DNA from: CAYWNA01 sp964459305
Lineage (GTDB): Bacteria; Planctomycetota; Planctomycetia; Pirellulales; Pirellulaceae
Reading direction: 5' to 3'
Assembly: GCA_964459305.1 (NCBI GenBank)
Contig: CAYWNA010000061.1
Location: 1 to 58,729 of the forward strand
Length of the DNA stretch: 58,729 nt
Shown: piece after piece, positions 35,201 through 43,800 of the stretch
Position numbering within the stretch: the stretch's first letter is position 1
Layout: each line of letters starts with the position of its first letter
Position numbers and translations under genes: made by a program
The notes under the pieces: generated by a model
Database searches by the model: none
Told to the model about the DNA's origin: nothing
Seen by the model: the letters and a program-made list of their open reading frames with translations, nothing else

Positions 35201-35446
35201 GGTGAGCCGTTGTGGGAAGAGGACTTTGAAGATGCCAACTTCACCTCGTCGCCCAGCCTTGTGGGTAAGTACGTTTACCTGTTCGACGAGGATGGAAGGA
35301 CGTGGATCATTGAGCCAACCAAAGACGAGTGCAAGCGGATCGCCGAAGCCAGCTTGGGCGAACGCTGCGTGACAAGCCCGGCGTTTCAAGACGGGCGGCT
35401 ATACATTCGCGGCGAGAAGCACCTGTTTTGCATTGGAGCCAAGTAG
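32246..35446 (+). CDS. Membrane protein with two nearly identical PQQ-like beta-propellers
   Basis: 1,066 residues, starting at a TTG overlapping the previous stop. Three hydrophobic segments (near residues 14-34, 86-106 and 132-155) precede an acidic Asp/Gly/Asn-rich linker. Two propellers of about 390 residues follow, encoded by 33017-34176 and 34271-35443, and share very high identity (both contain GNSSPIVWG, YAMFANGDIAAVD, WRAECLEADVG, DCCSPLATDKF, EEDFEDANFTSSPSLVG). A vicinal CC pair and other cysteines are retained in both. PQQ-binding residues cannot be verified, so the propellers may bind a partner or substrate rather than a cofactor. As the largest extracytoplasmic product of the operon, it may be the electron donor or acceptor for the Fe-S proteins. 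Confidence 0.88.
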   Translation: MITPEEKYTLAFRIAFVAGVFTVVVSALLLFDYSGRVAEDPLNSPEFLELKTRLTEEPQNEALKQELRQLDLELRKAYFHTREFALWGTWLLLGGAIVCLISAKWAATFQRKLPHPEPRTDAEDADEQVNRISRWSVAAVAFVVVIAAGGLYAGFRSALPSDSEELAALLEAESPDTGGDSGNVGSNTDRDTDRDGGRPDGAGDKPAPSKSQDSDPPTHAKTPEKVPAVAAKAAEDGVTPDWPELPAGFPSNDEIQRNWPRFRGPGGLGISAYTDIPTTWDGDTGEGVLWKTAVPLPGNSSPIVWGNRVFLTGANEERREVCCFDTDSGKLLWQSEVPGTPESTDEPPEVGESTGFASPTPTTDGRRVYAMFANGDIAAVDFDGNVRWSRSLGVPKNIYGHAASLAMYQDLVIVQFDQGERNDELSKLLALAAETGETVWEALREVPNSWSSPIVIEHAGEPQIITGADPWVIANSPTGGKEIWRAECLEADVGPTPVYADGVVFVANEFPGAAAIRADGTGNVTETHVVWQSDIGAPDCCSPLATDKFMFLLASFGTLTCFDVKQGGEPFWEEDFEDANFTSSPSLVGQYVYLFDEDGRASIVEPTQDECKRIADAKLGERCVTSPAFQKGRIYIRGEEHLFCIGTAKAPVEDAGTPAMSTPEADAATEEAPQKRWPEFRGPGGSGISAYTNIPTEWNGKSGEGIRWETPVPLEGNSSPIVWGDRVFLTGASEEQREVYGFDAASGKLLWQTKVPGTPESTAEAPEVGEATGFASPTPVTDGARVYAMFANGDIAAVDVDGTVIWSRSLGVPKNVYGHAASLAMHKDLVIVQFDQGGRNDELSELLGLAANTGETVWSTPREVPNSWSSPVVVQHAGKAQIIAGADPWVIAYSPTDGKEIWRAECLEADVGPSPVYADGIVFVANEFPGAAAIRVGGTGNVTETHVVWQSDIGAPDCCSPLATDKFLLLLASYGTLTCFDVKQGGEPLWEEDFEDANFTSSPSLVGKYVYLFDEDGRTWIIEPTKDECKRIAEASLGERCVTSPAFQDGRLYIRGEKHLFCIGAK

Positions 35447-35483
35447 ACATTCGTTTTTCCGAAGACAACGGCTACGATCATAT

Positions 35484-37832
35484 ATGTCGGACATAGACTT
35501 GAGTTTTGTCGATCTCACGGTGAAGGCAGTCGGCCGGGGACCGGAGGCGGTGATACCGATCCTTCAGAGGATTCAGGATCACTACCGGTACTTGCCGCCG
35601 TCGGCGCTCCGGCGTGTGTGCGATCTTACGGAAATCACGCCCGCGTCGATCACCGGGGTCTCGACATTCTACACCCAGTTCCGTCACACACCGGTCGGCC
35701 GGCACATGGTCCACGTTTGCGTGGGCACGGCGTGTCATGTCAAGGGAGCGGATCTCGTCAAGGATGCGTTTGGAAAGGCATTGGGGCTGTCTGACGGGCA
35801 GGATACGGATGGGGACCGACAGTTTACTCTCCAGCCGGTCGCATGCTTGGGATGTTGCACGCTCGCGCCGGTCGTGCAGATTGACGAGGTGACGTACGGG
35901 CACGTGACACCAAGGATGGTGCCCGACGTGCTGCATGATTTCCTCAAGAATCAGAATGGCGCGGCCAAGGGGCCGGTGCGTCCGCGCACGACGCCCGCAG
36001 AAGTGGACGGCGAGATCCGTATCGGACTCGGTTCATGCTGCGTCGCCCAAGGCAGTGGCAAGGTGCGCGATGCCATCGATCGCGTGTTGACAGAAAGCGA
36101 CGCACCGGCATCGGTGAAACGCGTCGGGTGTGTGGGCATGTGCCACCAGACCCCGTTGGTGGAAATGGTACCGCGTGAGGGTCCGGCGAACCTCTACGCG
36201 CGGGTCCAGCCCGGGGACGTCGAGAGCCTGATCCTGGAGCATTTCAAGCCAAGGAGTATCGTTCGTCGCGCCCGTTACGCCACTCAGCGATGGCTCGATC
36301 GGTTCCTTACGGACGAAGACGAGGAGCCGACCGTCAAGCGAGCCATCGATCCTCGCGAAGGTCCGGTTTGCTCGTTCCTAAGCCCGCAGAAGAACCTGGC
36401 CACGCAATATTGCGGTCAGATCGACCCAATCGATTTGGATGAGTATTTCCGCCACGACGGCTTCGTTGCGCTGCGACGATCGATCGAAGCGGGCTCATCA
36501 CAGTCGATTGTCGAAGAGATCCAGAAGAGCGGCCTGCGCGGCCGCGGCGGTGCGGGATTCCCGGCGGGCATAAAGTGGCAGAAAGTTGGGGAGGCAGCGG
36601 GCGACGACAAATACGTCATCTGCAATGGCGACGAGGGCGATCCCGGCGCATTCATGGATCGGATGCTCTTGGAATCGTTCCCTTACCGCATCATCGAAGG
36701 GATGGCCATTGCCGCGCTGGCCGTTGGAGCCCACCACGGTTTCTTCTACATCCGTGCGGAGTATCCGTTGGCCGTGCAGCGGGTGAAAGAAGCACTTGCC
36801 CTGTGCCGCGAGCGTGGCATTCTGGGCGAAAGCGTTCTGGGCAGCGGGTATCGGCTGGACCTGAACGTCATGGAGGGAGCCGGTGCGTTCATTTGCGGCG
36901 AAGAAACCGCGCTGCTGGCCTCGATGGAAGGTCGCCGCGGCATGCCTCGCTTGAGACCGCCGTACCCTGCCGAAAGCGGATTATGGGGCAAGCCAACGCT
37001 TATCAACAATGTCGAGACCTATGCAACGGTGCCCTGGATCGTTAGCAACGGCGCAGACGCGTTCGCGGCTTTGGGCACCGAGAAAAGCAAAGGAACGAAG
37101 GTCTTCGCTCTGGCTGGAAAAGTGGCCCGCGGTGGGCTGATCGAAGTGCCCATGGGCGTGACGGTTCGGCAAGTAGTCGAAGACGTGGGTGGAGGTGTAG
37201 CCGGCGGCAAGAAGCTAAAAGCGGTGCAAGTTGGCGGCCCATCCGGCGGATGCGTCCCAGCCGAACTGGCCGACACGTCGATCGATTACGAAGCGTTGGC
37301 CGAGGTCGGTGCCATCATGGGTAGCGGCGGCCTAGTGGTGCTGGACGACACGGACTGCATGGTGGACATCGCCCGCTACTTCCTTCGATTCACGCAGGAC
37401 CAGTCGTGCGGGAAGTGTACGTTCTGCCGAATCGGCACGCGGCGGATGCTGGAGATCCTGGACCGGATCTGCACCGGCCAAGGTCGCCGTGGAGACTTGG
37501 AACTGTTGGAGCAACTATCCCATGAGGTGTCCGCCGGCAGCCTGTGCGGACTGGGCACGACGGCGCCCAACCCCGTGCTGTCGACGCTTCGTTACTTCCG
37601 CGAAGAGTATAAAGCGCACCTTGACGGCCGATGCCCGGCCGGCAAGTGCAAAGACCTGATTGCGTACAAGGTCAACGACAAGTGCATCGGCTGCACGCTC
37701 TGCGCCCAGCAATGCCCGGTCGATGCCATCCCGATGACTCCGTACCAACGGCACACGGTCGACATGGCCAAGTGCACTCGCTGCGATGCCTGTCGCCAAA
37801 TCTGTCCGGAAGACGCAGTGTTTGTGGAGTAG
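35484..37832 (+). CDS. NuoE-HndB-NuoF-ferredoxin fusion, NADH-oxidising diaphorase
   Basis: 782 residues from the ATG at 35484. Domains in order: NuoE-like thioredoxin-fold [2Fe-2S] (CVGTACHVKGA about 79, CLGCC about 122); a second [2Fe-2S] thioredoxin-fold domain as in HndB (GSCCVAQGSG about 183, GCVGMCHQTPLVEM about 215); NuoF with NADH/FMN motifs (GLRGRGGAGFPAGIKW about 350, CNGDEGDPGAFMDR about 380, GAGAFICGEETALLASMEGR about 464), SLBB domain and the N3 cluster CGKCTFCRIGTRRM (about 641); and two [4Fe-4S] clusters (CIGCTLCAQQCP, CTRCDACRQICP). This is the NADH-linked module of HndABCD-type hydrogenases and formate dehydrogenases, here in one chain. It probably moves electrons between NAD(H) and ferredoxin or its flavoprotein neighbour, in the cytoplasm. 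Confidence 0.95.
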   Translation: MSDIDLSFVDLTVKAVGRGPEAVIPILQRIQDHYRYLPPSALRRVCDLTEITPASITGVSTFYTQFRHTPVGRHMVHVCVGTACHVKGADLVKDAFGKALGLSDGQDTDGDRQFTLQPVACLGCCTLAPVVQIDEVTYGHVTPRMVPDVLHDFLKNQNGAAKGPVRPRTTPAEVDGEIRIGLGSCCVAQGSGKVRDAIDRVLTESDAPASVKRVGCVGMCHQTPLVEMVPREGPANLYARVQPGDVESLILEHFKPRSIVRRARYATQRWLDRFLTDEDEEPTVKRAIDPREGPVCSFLSPQKNLATQYCGQIDPIDLDEYFRHDGFVALRRSIEAGSSQSIVEEIQKSGLRGRGGAGFPAGIKWQKVGEAAGDDKYVICNGDEGDPGAFMDRMLLESFPYRIIEGMAIAALAVGAHHGFFYIRAEYPLAVQRVKEALALCRERGILGESVLGSGYRLDLNVMEGAGAFICGEETALLASMEGRRGMPRLRPPYPAESGLWGKPTLINNVETYATVPWIVSNGADAFAALGTEKSKGTKVFALAGKVARGGLIEVPMGVTVRQVVEDVGGGVAGGKKLKAVQVGGPSGGCVPAELADTSIDYEALAEVGAIMGSGGLVVLDDTDCMVDIARYFLRFTQDQSCGKCTFCRIGTRRMLEILDRICTGQGRRGDLELLEQLSHEVSAGSLCGLGTTAPNPVLSTLRYFREEYKAHLDGRCPAGKCKDLIAYKVNDKCIGCTLCAQQCPVDAIPMTPYQRHTVDMAKCTRCDACRQICPEDAVFVE

Positions 37833-38094
37833 ATGAACAGTTGAGAGTTGAAGGTTGTGGGAAACAAAGGTCAGCGTCGATGTGTTCAGTCTGCGGAATT
37901 TCTAGGTCATTCAACCAGTTTGAATTGCCCAAAGTTGCGTTCCGCTTTTTCAGTGCTGAAGGCACGTTCCTATGTCAGCCCAGGGTGGAGCGACGTGAGT
38001 CTGCGAATGTCGCGGAACCCTGGGAAACGAGATCAGATAGAACCGAAAGTCCCAACGGGGCGGCCCTAACTGCCAAGGTCTTAGACCCTACGTT
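37833..38094. other. Intergenic region with short palindrome
   Basis: A 262-base gap inside the redox cluster. It begins with a minisatellite-like GTTGAGAGTTGAAGGTTG (37840-37857) and contains CCCAGGGT (37979-37986) facing ACCCTGGG (38017-38024), a type of spacer hairpin. No gene seen. The last gene may have its own promoter here. Confidence 0.55.
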
Positions 38095-39678
38095 ATGCCG
38101 AAATTGACAATCGATAATCGCGAAGTTGAAGTTCCACCGGGCGCGACGATCTTGGACGCCGCGTTGAAGCTGGGGATTGAAATCCCGACGCTGTGTTTTT
38201 TGGAGGGTTACACTCCGTCGACTTCATGCCAGATCTGCACGGTCAAACTGGTCGATGGCAACCGGTTTGTGCCGTCGTGTGGCACAAAGGCGGTTGACGG
38301 TATGCGCGTAGAAAGTGAAACACCGGATGTCCGAGGGATTCGCAGGGCGGCGTTGGAGCTTCTACTGAGCGATCATGTGGGCGACTGCTACGCCCCGTGC
38401 TATTTTGCCTGCCCGGCCCACATGGATGTACCTCAAATGTTGCAGGAGATCGGCGGCGAGGACGTTCGTGGCGCGATCGCGACGGTCAAGGAGGATATCG
38501 CGTTGCCCGCCGTGCTTGGCCGTGTCTGCCCGAAACCGTGCGAAAAGGGGTGTCGCCGGTCTTCGGCTGACGGCCCGGTCGAGGTCTGTGATCTGAAGCG
38601 TTATGTGGCCGACTTGGATCTGGCTTCGGACGATCCTTACATCCCAACGTGTCGGGAAGACACAGGCAAATGTGTGGCAATTGTCGGGGCGGGTCCCACC
38701 GGACTGGCCGCAGCGTTTCATCTGCGACGCGAGGGCCATGCTGTCACGATCTTCGAGGCGGAGACAATCGCAGGAGGCCGATTGCGGCAGGAGTCTGTAG
38801 AGACGCTTCCCCAGAAGACGCTGGATGCGGAAATCGATGTGATTCTGCGGCTGGGGATCGAACTTCGTACCAACACACGGGTTGGCGATCGTCCGGCGTT
38901 CGATGAGCTGAGCGGTGGCTACGACGCCCTGCTCCTTGCGTGCGGGGCGATCGATAAGAGCGTCGTGGCGGATTGGGGACTTGCGGTCGGCGGTCGTGGT
39001 ATCAATATCACCAAGGGCACATTCGAAACCAGCATCTCCGGAGTGTTTGCCGCAGGCAACGCGATTCGCGGCAAAGGACTGGTCGTGCGCAGTGTCGCTG
39101 ATGGCAAAGAAGCCGCGGCAGCGACTGGAGAGTACCTTGCGGGCAAGGCGATTACACCCGTAAGCCGGCCTTTCACTTCGCGGATGGGCCGAGTTCAGTC
39201 GGAAGAGATGGACGAGTTCCTGTCCCGCGCCGCCGACGCTCCGCGTTTGGACACGGCCGAGTCTGGGGCGGAATCGCTGTCGCTGCCCGTGGCATCGCAG
39301 CAAGCCAACCGATGCTTCGGCTGTGGCTGTGTGGCTCAAGGTAACTGCAAGCTGGAAACGTACGCGGCCATGTACGGCGCCGATGCCAGCAAGCTGCATA
39401 GCGACCGCCGGCCCTTCGTGCAAGTCAACCGCGAGGGCTCCGTGATCTACGAGCCGGGTAAGTGCATCAACTGCGAGTTGTGCATTCAGATCGCGGCCGA
39501 GGAGAAAGACGCATTGGGCCTGACGTTCGTACGCCGCGGTTTCGACGTGCGAGTCGGCGTTCCGTTCGAAGGCACCATCGAAGAAGCGCTCGGCCGAGTC
39601 GCCGCCAAATGCATCGCCGCCTGTCCCACCGGTGCCCTGTATCTTTCGCCGAAGCACACGCGGGATGATGGTGCTTAG
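38095..39678 (+). CDS. NuoG-N/GltD-like Fe-S flavoprotein oxidoreductase
   Basis: 527 residues. The N-terminus is a plant-type [2Fe-2S] domain as in NuoG and HndD (STSCQICTVKL about 43). The GltD-type cysteine region follows (CYAPCYFACPAHMDVPQML about 97, CPKPCEKGC about 144), then an FAD/NAD(P)-binding fold (VAIVGAGPTGLAAAFHLRRE about 193, GVFAAGNAIRGKGLVVRSVA about 320). A C-terminal Fe-S part ends it (CFGCGCVAQGNCKLE about 406, CINCELCIQIA about 456, CIAACPTGAL about 505). The NuoG molybdopterin domain and the hydrogenase H-cluster domain are absent. It likely works with the NuoEF fusion in electron transfer between NAD(P)H and ferredoxin, in the manner of NfnB/GltD enzymes. Its stop lies three bases from that of convergent galM. 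Confidence 0.9.
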   Translation: MPKLTIDNREVEVPPGATILDAALKLGIEIPTLCFLEGYTPSTSCQICTVKLVDGNRFVPSCGTKAVDGMRVESETPDVRGIRRAALELLLSDHVGDCYAPCYFACPAHMDVPQMLQEIGGEDVRGAIATVKEDIALPAVLGRVCPKPCEKGCRRSSADGPVEVCDLKRYVADLDLASDDPYIPTCREDTGKCVAIVGAGPTGLAAAFHLRREGHAVTIFEAETIAGGRLRQESVETLPQKTLDAEIDVILRLGIELRTNTRVGDRPAFDELSGGYDALLLACGAIDKSVVADWGLAVGGRGINITKGTFETSISGVFAAGNAIRGKGLVVRSVADGKEAAAATGEYLAGKAITPVSRPFTSRMGRVQSEEMDEFLSRAADAPRLDTAESGAESLSLPVASQQANRCFGCGCVAQGNCKLETYAAMYGADASKLHSDRRPFVQVNREGSVIYEPGKCINCELCIQIAAEEKDALGLTFVRRGFDVRVGVPFEGTIEEALGRVAAKCIAACPTGALYLSPKHTRDDGA

Positions 39679-39681
39679 TGC

Positions 39682-40755
39682 CTAGCATCCAGCCCCCGTC
39701 GCGGAGAACCTGTACACACACGTCTGCCGGTATGTCTCGCCCGGGCGGAGAATGACTGACGGAAAATTGGCGTGGTGCACGGCGTCTGGCAGGCTCGCGG
39801 TTTCGAGTGCGATGCCGTAGTGCCTGAGGTAGGTCGCGCCGCCCTTGCCACAAAGGGTGCCGTCCAGGTAGTTGCCAGTATAGAGAATCAGTGCCGGGGC
39901 GTCGGTCAGCACCTGCATCGTCCGGCCTGTCGTCGGATCGCTCAGCGTCGCGACACGGCTGATCGAACCGCCTTGGTGTCGATGCAGATAGGCCAGATCG
40001 TACCCGCCGCCGGCTTGTTCGGGAAGCTGATCGATACGATCGCCAATGACTCTGGCCTGCGTGAAGTCGTATGGCGTATCCGAAACGGGCACCAATGCAC
40101 CCGTGGCGATCACCGCCTCGTCGGTTTCCGAATACTTGTCGGCATCGATCTGCAAGACATGTCCCAGCACATCGCCCAAACCGGCCCCAGCCAAGTTGAA
40201 ATAGGTGTGCTGAGTCATATCGACAGGCGTCGGCTGGTCGCACGTGGCTGAGAACTCGACGCGGAGTTCGCCGGCATCGGTCAACGTGTAAACGGCCGCG
40301 GCATCGACGCGGCCTGGGTATCCCTGGTCGCCGTCCCGGCTGCTGTAGGTAAATCGAACGGCCGGACCGTCGGCCCGCTGAAGCGGCTCGGCATCCCAGA
40401 TCACCCAACTGAAGCCCTTGGTGCCGCCGTGCAGGTGGTGCGGGCCGTTGTTGAGGGTCAGGTCGTAGGATTCTCCGTCCAGGTCGAAACGACCGAAGGG
40501 AATCCGAAATGCCACTCGCCCCACCGTACTGCCGAAATAGGGACTTTTGGTTTCGTACGACCTCAAATCGTCGAAGCCCAGGACGATATCTTGCAGTTTG
40601 CCATCGCGGTCAGGAATGTGAAGTTCGGTAATCGTGGCGCCGAAAGTGATCAGTCGCGCCATCATGCCGTCGGGGCCTTTCAGCGTATAACGGTCGACAG
40701 ACTGTCCGTCGGCGGTGGTACCGAAAACGTCCTTCTCGATCCGGGAGGCGCTCAT
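39682..40755 (-). CDS. galM: Aldose 1-epimerase
   Basis: 357 residues, with CAGGAG seven bases before the ATG. The galactose mutarotase signature is present: FGSTVGRVAFRI-like substrate loop, NNGPHHLHGGTKGFSWVIWD (first catalytic His), TQHTYFNLAG (second catalytic His) and ALETASLPDAVHHANFPSVI (catalytic Glu). It interconverts alpha and beta anomers of hexoses in the cytoplasm or, in some bacteria, the periplasm; no signal peptide is seen here. It is 46 bases downstream of the methyltransferase-propeller gene on the same strand and so probably belongs to the sugar-degradation unit. Its 3' end almost touches the stop of the convergent flavoprotein gene. Confidence 0.95.
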   Translation of the reverse strand: MSASRIEKDVFGTTADGQSVDRYTLKGPDGMMARLITFGATITELHIPDRDGKLQDIVLGFDDLRSYETKSPYFGSTVGRVAFRIPFGRFDLDGESYDLTLNNGPHHLHGGTKGFSWVIWDAEPLQRADGPAVRFTYSSRDGDQGYPGRVDAAAVYTLTDAGELRVEFSATCDQPTPVDMTQHTYFNLAGAGLGDVLGHVLQIDADKYSETDEAVIATGALVPVSDTPYDFTQARVIGDRIDQLPEQAGGGYDLAYLHRHQGGSISRVATLSDPTTGRTMQVLTDAPALILYTGNYLDGTLCGKGGATYLRHYGIALETASLPDAVHHANFPSVILRPGETYRQTCVYRFSATGAGC

Positions 40756-40801
40756 CTGCTTGCTCCTGTGCGGGTTGTCGATCGTCCACTACTTGCAGGT
40801 A

Positions 40802-43800
40802 TCATTCATCCGCAGCACTTCCCTGGTAGCACCTGATGCTGCCGTCCTTCATCGCCAGAAACAACTTGCCTTGGGCTGCGGCCATTCCATCCCAGACGGG
40901 CAGCGCATCGATATTGAGTTCGGATAGCTTGCGGCCGTCGGTGGCCGAAAAAGCGCAGAGCACGCCGCCCTTGCGCCCCTCGAACGAGGCAAGCGGAGCA
41001 TGCGGATCGACAATGTCCGGAGCACCGGCCAGGAACAGCGTATTGCCGACCAACGCCATGGCAGTTCCTCGAACCGGGATCTGAGCGGACCAGTTGTCGG
41101 GGACCGGCGGATTCGCACCTCGTCTGCCAGCTCTTTTGTTTCGAGGGGACGATCTGGACGCGTCAGACGGCTTCAACGATCTGGCGGAAAGCCGGTAGCC
41201 CTTGCCTCCAGCCGCGAATGCCTTGGCTCGACTCATGCTCCGGTACGCTTCTATCGCGTACACGGCCGATTCATCAAAGACGAGAAGTTGAGCATGCGAT
41301 GCGGCGCCCACCCTCCACGTTGTGCGGTTGAACCAAGTGTCGTCCCGGAATCCGCCGGTGGCATAGGCATGACCTTGACGTGACGGTCGGTCGCCAAAGA
41401 CCAGGTTGTTGCGCATCCAGACTGCCGAGCCGTCCGTGACGAGAATATCCGCCAGCATGCCCGGCATCGTCTGCGTATACGAGGGATCTGCTGCCATTTT
41501 GTGAGTTTTCGGATCGGGAGTGTATTCGGTCCGTTGCTCAATGATCTCGCCTGTCCCGGGGCGAATCGCATAGAGACGGATGCCGCCATCCAGAAAGGAG
41601 GAGCGGCCGGCGGCAAGGTAGGCGACGCCGTCATGAACGAGGATACTCCCGTGAACCGGCCAGGCCGACTCAAGCTGCCCCTGGACGCCGACCAAGCGTT
41701 CGCGAGGCGCAACGCGGCGTTTCCACATCAAATGTCCGTCCGAGGCTCGTAAACAGTACGCCCATCCGTCAGCGGAGCCGAATAACGCCATTCCTTTGTA
41801 GATCGTGGGCGGCGTGTCCACCCGCGCGCCTGCCACAAACTCCCAAATGACGGTGCCCGACGCCGCGTTCAGAGCGACAAGCCGATGCTGGCCGATAACC
41901 GGCGCAAACACGGTTCCACCCGCGATGGAAAGCGGTCCGCTCTCGGCGCCAAGGTCGGCTATCCACGCGGGAGCCAGGTTACCGGCAACAGATGCTGCCG
42001 AAGCGCCGCTCCGCGTCGCATTTCCCCGGAACGTCCACCAGTCCTTGGAGTTTGGAGATTCTGTTGAGACTTCGGCACCAAAGGCGGGGCCTCTGACAAA
42101 CGATGGGCCGTAATTCCCGGATGTTGAGCTTGCTGCGGCGGGCGCAAGAGCATAGTAGCCGTTCAGTTTGCTTTCGATATAACAACTGCATGGATGAGGT
42201 GTGGTATACAACAGGCCATTGCACGGCATGATGCCGAGTTGGCAGTCGCCGCGCGTCCAGTGGTTGATGTCGTTTTCGCCAGTTGCCGTATCGATGAACT
42301 CAACGCCGCGACGTGACGTCAACAGGAAGCGTTCGGTGGCTTTGTTGCGGTAACAACGGTGGTGGTGGCCCACGTTGAATATCGCTTTGGTGCACAGCCG
42401 GGACTTCTGTTTTCCGCTGTGCAAGTCCAATCCCAGTGCGGCGTACTCCAGTTTGTTCTGTAAGCCTTGGGACAGAACCATCCTCTTGCCGCCTTGCATC
42501 ACGGCGCCCTCTTGATGTTCGTGAATCCACACCGTCCCGTCGATAACGAACACGTTCGGCTGAGTGTTGTGTACCCATCCGCCATAACGATGCTCCCAGA
42601 GAAGTCGGCCGTCTTCTGCGCCGTACGCGTACAGGGTTCCCGGTACGGAATGAAAGCTAATCGTTCCCTCCGGTTGCGCCACCAACACGACGTCGTCGCT
42701 GTACACGAGCACGGACAGTTCATACATGCGCGTGTTGAAATTGGCTTTGAGTTTCGGACCCAACGATCGCGCTGTCCGCCATATCTCCCTTCCTGTCTGC
42801 AAATCCAGAGTGACGATGGAATCGCGGTCGCTGAAGTAGATCCGCCCATCTCCGACGGCCATTTCCAAACGTCCATCAGGACCGATCGAGTCTGTCTTGG
42901 CCGGCAAACCTGCATAGTCGCCGGTATTCCAAAGCGTCTTTCCTGTATTGGCCTCGACCACGGCAATGCTTTTCTTCAGCGGTTGATATTCGGCCCTCAA
43001 GGGATCATGAACTTCCTTATTGACCGACAGAATCAGTCGTCCCTCGTGGTATAGAATCTCATCCGTGCGTTGCGTTCCCTCAAAGGTCCTCGCCAACTGG
43101 CCGGTCGCTGCGTCGAGTGCGGATACAGGCTCGTTGAACCCCAACGTCACGTAGACCCGATCACCGATGGCAACAAGTCGTTTCGGCAACTGGAAGGGCT
43201 GATTGTTGCGGGCGTGCCAGTTGGCGGTCCACTGCTTCCATCCCCACTTGGGCATCGACCGTTTCCAAAGAAGCGTCCCGTTGTAGGCATCTCGTGCAAC
43301 TAGGAACCATTTGTCTTCCAGACCAGCATACGTTCCCACTGGCCCTTCGTCCGAAATGTAAAACACGCGCCCGCCAGCGGAGACCATGGCACTTGTGCTG
43401 GATGGCGCATCGTGTAAACGCGCCCAGTAAGGGCGGGCCATCCACTGAAGCCACCGCGGCGGCCCAACGACCCGGTCCCGTGCAACGGCGTTTCCGTCAG
43501 GCCCATGAAGCCAGTGCGTCCACTCATCGATATCATCCGGGACAGGCTTGCGGAAAAAGTCGAGGGTTGAGAGTTGAAAGTCGAGAGAGAGGGCGACTCC
43601 ACCGGGAGCGAGCACTCTGGCGATTTCCTCACTCGCCACCTGACACTCCCCACTCGCCACGATTAGATTCACCAAGTTCTCGGCATACGGCAGATGAACG
43701 CCGTCAAAGAAACGGACCGACACGGGGCCGTAGACGCCTTGCGTCTGAAGCGTCTTCCTCGCGCGAGCGACCCTCGCGGCGTTAACATCCAGCCCATGGA

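Noticed and set aside
38362..39657. 431-codon frame antisense to the flavoprotein gene
   Set aside because: It lies fully inside a gene with many confirmed cofactor motifs; the composition is that of a reverse-frame shadow.
27102..39678. [FeFe]-hydrogenase or N2O reductase operon
   Set aside because: The diaphorase and NosR/NapH-like parts suggested it, but no H-cluster, NosZ, NapA or NrfA sequence is present.
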